Assembly: GCF_030552475.1 (NCBI RefSeq) | Contig: NZ_JAUPED010000007.1 | Coordinates: forward strand, 186,001-250,000 | From: Mariniflexile sp. AS56 | GTDB taxonomy: Bacteria; Bacteroidota; Bacteroidia; Flavobacteriales; Flavobacteriaceae | Length of the DNA: 64,000 nucleotides | Direction: 5' to 3' | Shown here: positions 33,770 through 43,409 of the stretch, piece by piece | Layout of the letters: each line of letters opens with the position of its first letter | Position numbering within the stretch: the first letter of the stretch is position 1 | Position numbers and translations under genes: made by a program | Notes under the pieces: model-generated | What the model was told of the DNA's origin: nothing | The model's database searches: none | What the model saw: the letters and a program-made list of their open reading frames with translations, nothing else

Positions 33770-36238
33770 TTAGTTGTCCTGCCATTCAATCTCGCCATTT
33801 TCCAGACTCCAATCATTTCCAAAATAACCAGTTGCTTTAATACTTTCTATACCGTTTTGGTAAATAGTAGGGGTGAAGATCATCATATCTGGGATATCGG
33901 TTCCAGATCCAAAATACTTGTTGGGAACCATGGCTTTAAAGCCTTCAATACCGGTTCCAGATATGGCCGCAACCGATGCTGTTTTGCTGTCTTTCCTTGG
34001 ATAAATTAAATACGTACCGTAGTTATTTCCTTTTAAAATTTTATGACCAACTTTAACTTCATCACGTTTAACTTGAACAGGGCTTTCTGATAATAGTAAT
34101 TTCCATGCAGCATTAGTGGTAGCGTTACCATACAGAATAACAGACCTGTCTTTAAATTTTTTAAGTGAAAATTCTTTATCTGAAATAATATCTATAGAAC
34201 CATTCCCTCTGTAATAAAAGGTTTCAGCATCAAAGCGCACTTTGTTAATAGCCCATTGGTTTTCTTCTTGAGTTCCCTTAGTTCCATACACAAACACCAT
34301 GTTATTTTTAAAAGCATCTTTAAAATTACCATAGCGTAGCGGATTTTTTTCAAAGCTACTTGTTGGTTTTTCAGTTAAAACCCATGTATTATTTTCTTTT
34401 TCAAACCATAATTCATCTTTTTTATAAGATGCTATGTTGTTAAAAGAAACACTATCAACCATCACTTCAATGGTATCAGATGCCATAGTGTGTTTTATAT
34501 CTAGCTTAAACTTTTTTAAATTTTCAGTTTCAATAGAAATGTGTCGCTTTCTTAAAATGACGTCGTTTTTTATTTGTTTTTCATTACGTACATTTTGAGT
34601 GACTTTAACACCCGAAAATTCAAATAGTTTTTCTTGTTGATATAAGGTTATATATCTACTTTCTGAGGAAACACCGGGACTTGCTGTTCTAAATTCAAAT
34701 GTTTTTACATCATCATTATTAGGAATGGTATGCCATTTAAAGTAATCGAATATCGAGCTGAAATCAATACCAAACCAATGTTTTTTATCTTCATACTCAA
34801 GGTAAGCAAAATCAGGATGAAATTCTGCTAGATGTTTACGCATAAAACGGGCTTGGTCTACAGGTACTACATCATCGGCATCACCATGTTGTATGTACAC
34901 ACCTTGTTGAAGGTAATTTCTAGACAATTCCAATGTATGACTTGCATGGTTGGCTCGAACAAACATATTTTCTAGAGCTGTTGGGTTTTCCAAGGCCTCT
35001 TTATTGGCATAAGAAAACAAAGAATACCACCCAGACATAGGTACAATAGCAGCCCATTTGCTAGGAAACGTGGCGCCTACATGCCAAGTACCATGACCAC
35101 CCATAGAATGTCCTGTTAAATAGGTTCGGTTGGGGTCTGTACCATACATGTTTTCTGCAAGTTCTTGAACTTCCATGGCGTCCCAACGGCCCCAATCTTC
35201 CCAATTAAAACCATAATCTCTTCTGTTTGTTGGTGCAATCACGTGTCCCCAATCTTTAGCTTTATATTGAACCGCCTGATTTTTGGCTTCTACATTGGCT
35301 CCATGTAATGAAAGAAACATGGCTGGTTTATCTCCTGGTTTTATAAGGCCTTCTTTCACAGAAAAATATTGAACGCTCCCATCTATTTTAGAAATGAATG
35401 TTCTGGTATAACGTTCTTCAGGTGTTCTTACATGATACAAAACAGACGTTTCATCTATAAGTTTTAATCCTTCAAATAATTTAATTTTCACTCTTACTGT
35501 ATCTTTTTTAGAATAAGCGTCTTTTACCAAATAGGGCACTTTTCGCATAGACAATGGAATGATGGTCGATACGTTTGTTTCTAGTGTTTCACCGTTTGCT
35601 TCAGATACAAGTCTGAGGTTTCTTAATGTTTTCGAGGTTGAATTTAATATTCTGATGGATCCTGTTTTTGTATCATTTTCAGTGGTTAAAAAATCAGGAT
35701 TCGTCATATCTCTCTCTAATAAAGCGATTGGTTTTTCAATAGATAATAATTGCATAAACACTTCACCACGACCTCCTTTTACTAAGAAGGTATTCTTACC
35801 TTTTAGTAATTCTACGGGGTGAAACGTAAGGTGTTTATTATACACATCGCCACCACGGGGAATACCATTTACAAATACTTCATTATGACCAGAAATTTCT
35901 AAAATTTTAATTTCTGATATGAGTGAATTATAAGTGACATACAAATAACCACCCCTTAATTTTCTGGTTTTAAAAACACCTTTTTCATTTACTGTTAATG
36001 GCTCCCAACGCTCCACTTCACCTTGTCTGCCAATGCCAACAGAATCGGTTTCAATAGGTTCATAGTCCTTTTTTGTAATGAGATTATAAAAAACGGGATC
36101 GGTATAAATAATGGACCGGTTTCCCTTACTAGTTGATCCTGTTACCAATCCGTTTTTTAAAGCAATCGTGTCTTGGGCGTTAAGGGAACTGCTTATAAAA
36201 AAAACAAGGAGAATAAATTTTAATGTGAATTTGGTCAT
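33770..36238 (-). CDS. Secreted alpha/beta-hydrolase (esterase or prolyl-oligopeptidase-like)
   Basis: An 822-residue protein with signal peptide MTKFTLKFILLVFFISSSLN ending in AQ. The N-terminal ~280 residues are beta-rich and contain VFVNGIPRGGDVYNKHLTFH, as in carbohydrate-binding jelly-roll folds. The hydrolase core (about 300-525) has nucleophile S378 in TGHSMGGHGTWH, an Asp in HGDADDVVP and a His in EDKKHWFGI. A further ~290 residues follow and are unassigned. The S9/DLH-type core is found in PUL acetyl or feruloyl esterases as well as peptidases. In this context removal of acyl groups from the glycan, or trimming of glycopeptides, is possible; neither can be decided from sequence. Confidence 0.75.
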   Translation of the reverse strand: MTKFTLKFILLVFFISSSLNAQDTIALKNGLVTGSTSKGNRSIIYTDPVFYNLITKKDYEPIETDSVGIGRQGEVERWEPLTVNEKGVFKTRKLRGGYLYVTYNSLISEIKILEISGHNEVFVNGIPRGGDVYNKHLTFHPVELLKGKNTFLVKGGRGEVFMQLLSIEKPIALLERDMTNPDFLTTENDTKTGSIRILNSTSKTLRNLRLVSEANGETLETNVSTIIPLSMRKVPYLVKDAYSKKDTVRVKIKLFEGLKLIDETSVLYHVRTPEERYTRTFISKIDGSVQYFSVKEGLIKPGDKPAMFLSLHGANVEAKNQAVQYKAKDWGHVIAPTNRRDYGFNWEDWGRWDAMEVQELAENMYGTDPNRTYLTGHSMGGHGTWHVGATFPSKWAAIVPMSGWYSLFSYANKEALENPTALENMFVRANHASHTLELSRNYLQQGVYIQHGDADDVVPVDQARFMRKHLAEFHPDFAYLEYEDKKHWFGIDFSSIFDYFKWHTIPNNDDVKTFEFRTASPGVSSESRYITLYQQEKLFEFSGVKVTQNVRNEKQIKNDVILRKRHISIETENLKKFKLDIKHTMASDTIEVMVDSVSFNNIASYKKDELWFEKENNTWVLTEKPTSSFEKNPLRYGNFKDAFKNNMVFVYGTKGTQEENQWAINKVRFDAETFYYRGNGSIDIISDKEFSLKKFKDRSVILYGNATTNAAWKLLLSESPVQVKRDEVKVGHKILKGNNYGTYLIYPRKDSKTASVAAISGTGIEGFKAMVPNKYFGSGTDIPDMMIFTPTIYQNGIESIKATGYFGNDWSLENGEIEWQDN

Positions 36239-36251
36239 ATTGAAATAGCTG

Positions 36252-37553
36252 CTATTTGATTTTAAGTTTTATAATTTCATCTATTTCATTTAAAGAATTA
36301 CTATCTACGTAAATAAATGTACCTTCTTTTAATTGCTTGAATTTGATTTTTGTTTTACCATCGAATGATGTCGCCGAAGATATTTTTTCTTTAAATTCAG
36401 GAATGAAAATATAAGGATCGTGGGTTGGGTTTAAAATATGAACGTACAATGTTTTATCTTTTTTGGTAATAGTTCCCCAATCTTGAGTTTGTATAACATC
36501 GCCTCTAGTGCCGTAAATACTTTCACCATATTTAGAAGTCCATTCGCCCATTTCCTTTAAAGTATTTACAAACTCTGGTTGTATTTCTCCATTGGGCATT
36601 GGCCCTACATTCAATAATAAATTACCGTTTTTACCAGCTGCTTTTACTAAAAAATGTATCAGTTGTTTTGTAGATTTAAACTTGTTGTCATAAATACTAT
36701 AGCCCCATTTACTTGCCATAGTGGCACAAGATTCTAAAGGTAATTGACTTACGTGAACACCATCACTAAAACCACCATGGTTTTCTCCTGGTAAATCACG
36801 CTCAAACGTTTGTATATCATCACCTGGTATGGGTTGTATGTGGTGATTGTTTGCAATTAAAGTACTTGGACTTAACTCATGTATTAAAGAGTATATTTCG
36901 TCATATTTCCAGTTTGCTTCTTTTCGATCCCAATGTCCGTCAAACCAAATCATACCTATTTCTCCATAATTGGTAAGCAATTCTGTAAGTTGGGCTTTCA
37001 TAAAATCTACATATTTATTCCAAGCTTCTTCATCTCCTTTTTTACCATCTTTGTAATCATCACGTTTCCAGTCTAGTAAAGAATAGTAGAAATTTAATTT
37101 AATTCCTTCTTTTTTACATGCTGCGGCCAGTTCCTTTAAGGGATCTTTTCCGTAAGGGGTAGCATCTACTATATTGAAGTCACTCGCATCAGTATCAAAC
37201 ATACTAAAACTGTCGTGGTGACGCGATGTAATGGTTATGTATTTCATCCCTGCAGATTTTGCAATTTTAACCCATTCTTCCGCATTAAAATCTTGTGGAT
37301 TAAAAAAGTCTGCCAAACGTTCATAGTTATCTGCTTTAATCTTTTTCAATAACATCACCCATTCACCATCGGCCAAAACGCTGTAAACCCCCCAATGGAT
37401 AAACATACCGAATTTCATGTCTTGAAACTCTTTACGCGCATCTAAGTTATTTTGAGTAGGTGTATACTCTGGCATAGGGAATTGGTACTGTTTTTGTGCA
37501 TTACTTGTAAATGCAAGTAGGCCTAATAGGCAAATAATAGCGATCTTCTTCAT
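36252..37553 (-). CDS. GH29 alpha-L-fucosidase (copy 1)
   Basis: A 433-residue secreted enzyme with signal peptide MKKIAIICLLGLLAFTSNAQ. The GH29 barrel shows KFGMFIHWGVYSVLADGEW (47-65), ITSRHHDSFSMFD (108-120) and the nucleophile D205 in MIWFDGHWD. GNLLLNVGPMPNGEIQPEF marks the end of the barrel and a C-terminal beta-sandwich follows. GH29 enzymes are retaining exo-alpha-L-fucosidases; subfamily A or B cannot be set by eye. It is 13 bp from the alpha/beta-hydrolase gene and 20 bp from GH92 copy 2. Confidence 0.93.
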   Translation of the reverse strand: MKKIAIICLLGLLAFTSNAQKQYQFPMPEYTPTQNNLDARKEFQDMKFGMFIHWGVYSVLADGEWVMLLKKIKADNYERLADFFNPQDFNAEEWVKIAKSAGMKYITITSRHHDSFSMFDTDASDFNIVDATPYGKDPLKELAAACKKEGIKLNFYYSLLDWKRDDYKDGKKGDEEAWNKYVDFMKAQLTELLTNYGEIGMIWFDGHWDRKEANWKYDEIYSLIHELSPSTLIANNHHIQPIPGDDIQTFERDLPGENHGGFSDGVHVSQLPLESCATMASKWGYSIYDNKFKSTKQLIHFLVKAAGKNGNLLLNVGPMPNGEIQPEFVNTLKEMGEWTSKYGESIYGTRGDVIQTQDWGTITKKDKTLYVHILNPTHDPYIFIPEFKEKISSATSFDGKTKIKFKQLKEGTFIYVDSNSLNEIDEIIKLKIK

Positions 37554-37573
37554 GTTATTAGTTTTTGTTTTTC

Positions 37574-39907
37574 TTAATTTATTACGGGTTGCGGTCCCAT
37601 TTCCATTTCTAAAATACCTCCTTGAGTTATTTCTTTATGTGTTATCCAAAAGCGATTTAATGATTTCCCGTTTAACTTTATGGATTGTATATAAATGTTT
37701 TCTTCTGAATTATTTTTAGCAATTATTTTAAAGGTTTTTCCTGAGTAATAATTTTGGTCTAATTTTATTTCAATTTCATTGAAAACAGGACTCGTTATTT
37801 GATATTTATTATCCCCAGGATTTATAGGGTGAATACCAATAGATGCTAACACATACCAGGCGGACAATTGCCCAACATCTTCATTACCGCATAATCCGTA
37901 AGCATCGGTACCATAGGCTTTACTACAAATTTTACGTGTTATTTTTTGGGTTAAATGTGGTGCACCTGCTTCGTTTAACATAAAAGGAACGTGGTGTACC
38001 GGTTCATTGGCGTGATTGTAATAATTGTTCCAAAGGAAATGATCTGGAGTGTTTTCAAAGAAAGCAATCAATTCGTTTTTAAAAGCTTCTTCGCCACCCA
38101 TTAAAGTTTTTAGCCCCTCAATATCGTGAGGTACAAACCAACCTTGTTGGTAGGGGTTACTTTCTATGCATCCTTGACCGTGCACTGTTTTTCCTTTCCA
38201 TTCCAACCAAACTCCGGTGCTGTCTTTGGCTCTAAACCAATTCACTTCATCGTTCCAAATATTCTTGTAATTTTTGCTTTTTTTGAAATATGCTGTAGCG
38301 ATGTTATTTTTTCCTAAGGATTTTGCAAAGGTTGCCAATGCCCAATCGGAATAGGCATACTCCAAAGTTTTAGATATATGTTTATGGGAATAACCTAATT
38401 CACCATTTCCAGTATTATCTACGGTGTTTTTAGAATACTTAAACGCTTTCTCTATATCGTAATTTCGAATGCCTTTTTGGTAGGCATCATTAATAACTGA
38501 AACAGCAGGGTTACCTAACATAACGCCGGAATAAGAGTTTAGCATTTCCCAACGCGGTAAGTATTCTTTGCCACTTAACTCAGCGATTTGTAAAAGGGAG
38601 TTAATCTCATCATTTACCAAGGTTGGATTGATAATGGTTTGTAAAGGAAATTGAGATCGAAACACATCCCAACCACTAAAAATAGTTCGGTAGGTGAAAT
38701 TTTTGGTTTGATGCACTTTTTTATCAGCTCCTATGTAATTTCCATTGACGTCTGAAAAAGCACGTGGATCTATTAAAGTATGATATAATGATGTGTAAAA
38801 AATAGTTTTATCTCTATCTGTAGCGCCTTCAACCGATATGTTGTCAATAGCTTTACTCCAGCTATCACGAGCTTCCTGTTTTGTTTTATCGAAATTCCAA
38901 TGGTTAATATCGTGTTCTAAATTCTCTTTAGCTCCAGCAATACTTACAAATGAAATGCCACTTTTAACCAACACTTCTTCGTCTACTTTGGTACTAAAAT
39001 TGGTGTAAAAACCTAAATGCTTGCCTTGCATCTCCGTTTTACCTTCAAAGATTTCAGCATTTTTAATTGAATCTTGATAGTTATCTCTTCTAATAAAACG
39101 CATTTTTCTAGGCACGTCCGGAATATCGGCACTCCAAATACCATAATCTTTTAACGGCTTGCTAAATTCACAATAGAAATACACCACGTAATCGGCATTT
39201 CCTGCACCAGCGCCCCAGCCACCACCTTCGGGAGGACATTTCATCCAACCTTGTATGGTGTTTTCGTTTACTACTTTTATGTATTGTTCTGTTGAAGTTC
39301 CACCAACACGACGCGCTAAATCAATTTGAACGCGCGAACTATCAGATTCAGGATAGGTAAAACGAATAATACCTGCTCTTGGTGCCGAAGTTAATTCTGC
39401 TTTCACATTATAATCATCTAAAGTTACAGCATAATATCCTGCCTCTGTAGTTTCAGTATCATGAGAATATCGAGAACGGTAACCGCTTTCTGGATTTTCG
39501 GCAACACCCCGATTAGTTTGTAGTTTTCCTGTTGTAGGTGTTACTAAAAAGTTGCCTAAATCGCCAAACCAACCCACGCCACTCATGTGTGTAAAACTGA
39601 AACCTTCCATGGTTGGGTGTTCATAAGAATACCCAGAACCATTATCACCATCAGAAACCGTATCCGGACTTAATTGCACCAAGCCAAATGGCGTTGCAGT
39701 ACCCGGAAATGTTTTACCAAAACCATGAGCATCTTTAGATTTTTCACCATAAGTAATAGCACCAATTATAGGGTCTATATAATCTACGGGCTGCTTTTGG
39801 GTTGTTTTGGTTTCTTTTTCAGATTTTGAAGATTTACAAGAACCCGCCACAAGAACCGTTAATGCTAGACAGAAATAAAATGATATGTTTCTTTTTGTTC
39901 TACTCAT
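37574..39907 (-). CDS. GH92-family protein with altered acid position, lipoprotein (copy 2)
   Basis: A 777-residue exported protein with lipoprotein signal MSRTKRNISFYFCLALTVLV then AGSC. GH92 motifs are clear: GKTFPGTATPFGLVQLSPDT, GFSFTHMSGVGWFGDLG, NHANEPVHHVPFML and GNEDVGQLSAW. At the position of the general-acid glutamate (E404 in copy 1, E419 in copy 3) it has Y459, in WEMLNSYSGVMLGNP. In GH92, substitution at this position is known in the mannose-1-phosphate uncapping enzymes, where Gln replaces Glu. Copy 2 may therefore cleave a different linkage, or act on a substrate not needing acid catalysis. It sits between GH29 copy 1 and a sulfatase gene. Confidence 0.9.
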   Translation of the reverse strand: MSRTKRNISFYFCLALTVLVAGSCKSSKSEKETKTTQKQPVDYIDPIIGAITYGEKSKDAHGFGKTFPGTATPFGLVQLSPDTVSDGDNGSGYSYEHPTMEGFSFTHMSGVGWFGDLGNFLVTPTTGKLQTNRGVAENPESGYRSRYSHDTETTEAGYYAVTLDDYNVKAELTSAPRAGIIRFTYPESDSSRVQIDLARRVGGTSTEQYIKVVNENTIQGWMKCPPEGGGWGAGAGNADYVVYFYCEFSKPLKDYGIWSADIPDVPRKMRFIRRDNYQDSIKNAEIFEGKTEMQGKHLGFYTNFSTKVDEEVLVKSGISFVSIAGAKENLEHDINHWNFDKTKQEARDSWSKAIDNISVEGATDRDKTIFYTSLYHTLIDPRAFSDVNGNYIGADKKVHQTKNFTYRTIFSGWDVFRSQFPLQTIINPTLVNDEINSLLQIAELSGKEYLPRWEMLNSYSGVMLGNPAVSVINDAYQKGIRNYDIEKAFKYSKNTVDNTGNGELGYSHKHISKTLEYAYSDWALATFAKSLGKNNIATAYFKKSKNYKNIWNDEVNWFRAKDSTGVWLEWKGKTVHGQGCIESNPYQQGWFVPHDIEGLKTLMGGEEAFKNELIAFFENTPDHFLWNNYYNHANEPVHHVPFMLNEAGAPHLTQKITRKICSKAYGTDAYGLCGNEDVGQLSAWYVLASIGIHPINPGDNKYQITSPVFNEIEIKLDQNYYSGKTFKIIAKNNSEENIYIQSIKLNGKSLNRFWITHKEITQGGILEMEMGPQPVIN

Positions 39908-39929
39908 GAAATGGGCTGCTTTTAGTCTA

Positions 39930-41417
39930 TTAGTGCGCTGCTGTGTTTTGTGCGCTTTCTGTTTTGAAAATATCTACGGGTACATCATTTTCTTGTGATT
40001 TTCCAGTGGTTGTTCTACCGTTTTCAACAATACGTTTTAATTTTTTTGTCAATTTGGCAACAACTCTAGGATGCTTCTTATAAACATTAGTCGTTTCTTC
40101 AGCATCGGTTTTCATGTTATACAATTGAATTTCTGGTAGGTTTTCTGCTTTAGCTTTATTATCATTTGGATTAGACCAACCACCAGAACCAGGTGTTAAT
40201 TCCAATTTCCATTTTTTATTCCTAATAGAAAATTTACCATGTATAGAATGATGAACCACTAAATTATAATCCGTTTTTGCCTTTTTGTTTTTCAGCATTG
40301 GTAGAATACTATACGAATCTACACCAGCATTATCATCCACATTTAAACCTGCAATTTCAGCACAAGTCGCCATTAAACTCGTTTGGCAAATAAGCTTATC
40401 GTTTATAGAGTTAGCCTCAATATGTTCTGGCCATCTTACCATAAAAGGAATGCGGTGTCCGCCTTCCCAAATATCAGATTTGTAACCTCTAAAATCAGCA
40501 CTTGGGTAATGTCCGAATTCATTTTCTAACTTACCAACTTTTGCAACAGGGTAGGAGCAACCATTATCACTTGTGAAAAACACCAAAGTATTATCCTCAA
40601 TGCCATTTGCTTTTAAGGCTTCAAGCACACGACCAACAACATCATCCGTTTCCATAACAAAATCGGCATAAGCGCCCATACCACTTTTTCCTTGCCAAGC
40701 TTTTGATGGTACCACAGGACTATGCGGTGAGTTTAATGCCAAATACATAAAAAATGGCGTATCGTTTTTAGATTCCTTAGCGATATAATCTTCGGCATGA
40801 TCACCTAAAAATTGTAACATTTTCACAGGTTCCATTGTATCAACAACCTTATCGTCTTTTATAACCGTTTTCATAACTCTAGAGTGGTGAAAGCCAATAT
40901 AAGAGTCAAAACCACGAGAAACTGGTCCGTTTGGTACCGTAGAACCAATCGCTGGGCCAATTACTTTTTTACCATCGTAAACTTCAACAGGATTTCCTTC
41001 GTCGTCAACAAACTTAAACCCAAGATGCCATTTACCAATAGCTGCGGTTTTGTAACCTGCCTCTTTAAGCATTTTCGGAACCGTCATTTGGTCTTCTGCT
41101 ATTAAAGGTTCTAATTCTTCACCTCCAGCTAAAACACCTTGTTGCAGTCTAGAACGCCATGAATAACGTCCTGTTAAAATAGCGTATCGGGATGGCGTAC
41201 ATACTGAAGAAGCAGAGTGCGCATCGGTAAACGTCATAGATTCTTTCGAAAAGGCATCTATTTTAGGAGTAAGTATTTTTCCTTTTTCAGGATTTAAAAC
41301 TTGTACATCGCCATAGCCTAAATCGTCACAAATGATGTAAACAATATTTGGTTTTTTTTGAGCTGAAGCTGAAGCAACAACGAACATAAAAAGAGCTACT
41401 AATTTTGATAGTTTCAT
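39930..41417 (-). CDS. S1-family sulfatase, Cys type (copy 1)
   Basis: A 495-residue secreted sulfatase with signal peptide MKLSKLVALFMFVVASASAQ. PNIVYIICDDLGYGD supplies the N-terminal metal aspartates. The formylglycine motif is C73-T-P-S-R with YAILTG following; VVPSKAW and FTSDNGC lie in the expected places. The cysteine must be converted to formylglycine by FGE or an anaerobic maturase, neither of which is in the window. Resemblance is to arylsulfatase A/GalNAc- or Gal-6-sulfatase-like S1 members (YSWRSRLQQGVL), not more precise. It is preceded by the widest gap of the array (91 bp), so a promoter for the distal half could lie there. Confidence 0.93.
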   Translation of the reverse strand: MKLSKLVALFMFVVASASAQKKPNIVYIICDDLGYGDVQVLNPEKGKILTPKIDAFSKESMTFTDAHSASSVCTPSRYAILTGRYSWRSRLQQGVLAGGEELEPLIAEDQMTVPKMLKEAGYKTAAIGKWHLGFKFVDDEGNPVEVYDGKKVIGPAIGSTVPNGPVSRGFDSYIGFHHSRVMKTVIKDDKVVDTMEPVKMLQFLGDHAEDYIAKESKNDTPFFMYLALNSPHSPVVPSKAWQGKSGMGAYADFVMETDDVVGRVLEALKANGIEDNTLVFFTSDNGCSYPVAKVGKLENEFGHYPSADFRGYKSDIWEGGHRIPFMVRWPEHIEANSINDKLICQTSLMATCAEIAGLNVDDNAGVDSYSILPMLKNKKAKTDYNLVVHHSIHGKFSIRNKKWKLELTPGSGGWSNPNDNKAKAENLPEIQLYNMKTDAEETTNVYKKHPRVVAKLTKKLKRIVENGRTTTGKSQENDVPVDIFKTESAQNTAAH

Positions 41418-41436
41418 GTGTTATTTCTATTGTTTT

Positions 41437-41508
41437 TTATTGGTCACATGGCTCTTCCTTATAATCATTTCCTTGTGGTTTAAATTTAGTAATGGAAGTT
41501 TCATGATT
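41437..41508 (-). other. In-frame reading extension after the GH20 stop codon
   Basis: Directly after the TAA of the GH20 gene (41511-41509) the same frame stays open for 23 codons, NHETSITKFKPQGNDYKEEP then CDQ, before a second TAA. It fills most of the only sizeable gap in the array. It could be chance or the vestige of a longer C-terminus or a lost gene. Confidence 0.35.
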
Positions 41509-43401
41509 TTATTTTAATCGTATTTCTGTTATTTCACCTAGTAATTCGCCAGCATCGTTAAATAAACCAGCTTTTAAAAGGGTTTTAGGTTTTGTTTTAA
41601 AATCGCCTTCATACTTAATGGCGTTGGTTGTTGGATCGCTACCATCAAGCGTGTAATAAATAGAAAAGCCAACGGTTTCTGTTTTCAAAAACACAATAGC
41701 TTCTGTATTTAATTGATCGATAGCAAAGGCAGGATATACAGTAAACATGCTATTTGCATAATTGACGTCATCTCTTTCTAAACGTTTAAAATGATCGGTT
41801 TTTAATGCATTTTGAAAACGTTCCCAATTTTTTACTTTTGGATTGCTCCAAGACACCTCGGCACTTGCTAAGGTTCTTGGGTAAAGCATGTATTCAAAAT
41901 GTTCTTCGGTTGGTGTAAATTCGGCCCATAAACAAGTTTGATTTCCTAATACACGGCTCGCTTCTTCCGCAGTTAATTCAGCAGGAATAGGTTCATGATT
42001 ATAAACTACAGAGAGCGGTAATACTGAATTTGGTCCTTCTGGCTCCATAAATGTTGGACCTTGAACACGACTGATGTATGAGTGTAAATACGACGTCATA
42101 ATGGTTGGGTAACCTTCACGAGGTGCTTGTAATTCCGGTGTATGCATGCCTCTTCTCCAAGCCATAATAGTAGCACCTTTGGCTCCTTTTCCGCTTAAAA
42201 TTTCATCCCAACCAATCATTAGTTTATTTTGGGCGGTTACTATTTTATTTACTTTTTGAATAAAATGACTTTGTAATTCTTCCTCATCAGCAAGATTGTG
42301 GTCTGTCATTACCTTTTGGCAATGCGGACATTTTTTCCAATTGGTTTTGTTGCATTCATCTCCACCAATATGGATGTATTTTGAAGGAAATAACTCGGCT
42401 ACTTCTTTTATCACATCCTCTAAAAAAGCATAGGTAGTTTCTTTTCCTGCACAAACTGCGTTATCGGGTGCTTTTCCACCAGTGGCTAATTCAAAATTAG
42501 CATCAGTTTCACCGTCAAAACAAAACAATTCTGGATACGATGCTACTAAAGCTTTACTGTGTCCGGGAACATCAATTTCTGGTATTACTTCTATATTCCT
42601 AGCCGATGCATAAGCAATAACTTCTTTAATATCTTCTTGGGTATAAAAACCACCAACGGTTTTAGGTTCATCTGCTGTAGCATGCTCACGAGACCACCAA
42701 GCAATGCCTGTTCTGTCTGCTCGCCAAGCTCCTTTTTGAGTGAGGTTTGGATATTTTTTAATTTCAATTCTCCAGCCTTGATCGTCGGTTAGATGCCAAT
42801 GAAATTTATTTATTTTATATGAAGCTAATACGTCAAGCTGCTTTAAAATAAAAGCTTTGGTTTGAAAATTACGAGAAACATCGAACAACACACCACGCCA
42901 ATGGAATCTTGGATTGTCGGTAATAGTCAAACTTGGTATGGCTGTAGTTCCATTAGAACCGGCAGGAATAGCCTGTCTCAAAGTTTGGAAACCATTAAAT
43001 AATCCAGCATAATCAGTTGCTTTTACAGTAATTTTAGAAGCATTTACTTCTAAAATATAACCTTCGGCTTCAATAGATGCGTTTTTTACTTTTTCAAAAA
43101 CAATAACGTTTTTAGACGCTGAGGTTCTTCCTGTGTTTACAGTAAGCGATAAACCGGTGTCATTTGTAAGTGTTGATGACACCATAGGTGCTAAAGCTTT
43201 GCTGAATTTCTTCGGAATAAAAACTTGCGTGTTTTCATCTAATTTAAATCCGCGTGAAGCGTATACAACAGATTCTGGTTGCGGAATAAAAGTATTCTGA
43301 ACATCTTGAGCATAAATACTTACTGAAAACATGAGACATACTAAAAGTAATGCTATTGTTTTTGCTCCGTAAATATTCGTCTTATATGAAGTGTTTATCA
43401 T
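41509..43401 (-). CDS. GH20 beta-N-acetylhexosaminidase (copy 2)
   Basis: A 630-residue secreted enzyme; a hydrophobic signal at about 14-30 ends in VSIYAQ. The GH20b domain is at about 35-160 and the barrel at about 165-530, with FHWRGVLFDVSRNFQ, HLTDDQGWRIEIKKYPN and the catalytic pair D348-E349 in IHIGGDE. A chitobiase-type C-terminal domain ends the protein (IYYTLDGSDPTTNAIKYEG); unlike copy 1 it has no PA14-like module. It removes terminal beta-linked GlcNAc or GalNAc. The two copies share the CPHCQK insert after the catalytic pair but differ elsewhere, suggesting different linkages or different arms. Its stop is followed by the in-frame extension described at 41437. Confidence 0.94.
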   Translation of the reverse strand: MINTSYKTNIYGAKTIALLLVCLMFSVSIYAQDVQNTFIPQPESVVYASRGFKLDENTQVFIPKKFSKALAPMVSSTLTNDTGLSLTVNTGRTSASKNVIVFEKVKNASIEAEGYILEVNASKITVKATDYAGLFNGFQTLRQAIPAGSNGTTAIPSLTITDNPRFHWRGVLFDVSRNFQTKAFILKQLDVLASYKINKFHWHLTDDQGWRIEIKKYPNLTQKGAWRADRTGIAWWSREHATADEPKTVGGFYTQEDIKEVIAYASARNIEVIPEIDVPGHSKALVASYPELFCFDGETDANFELATGGKAPDNAVCAGKETTYAFLEDVIKEVAELFPSKYIHIGGDECNKTNWKKCPHCQKVMTDHNLADEEELQSHFIQKVNKIVTAQNKLMIGWDEILSGKGAKGATIMAWRRGMHTPELQAPREGYPTIMTSYLHSYISRVQGPTFMEPEGPNSVLPLSVVYNHEPIPAELTAEEASRVLGNQTCLWAEFTPTEEHFEYMLYPRTLASAEVSWSNPKVKNWERFQNALKTDHFKRLERDDVNYANSMFTVYPAFAIDQLNTEAIVFLKTETVGFSIYYTLDGSDPTTNAIKYEGDFKTKPKTLLKAGLFNDAGELLGEITEIRLK

Positions 43402-43409
43402 GTGTTATT

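Noticed and set aside
41427-41504. Separate 25-codon minus-strand gene in the 91-bp gap
   Set aside because: The ATG frame is lysine/asparagine-rich without a ribosome-binding or family signal; the in-frame extension after the GH20 stop is the more notable reading.
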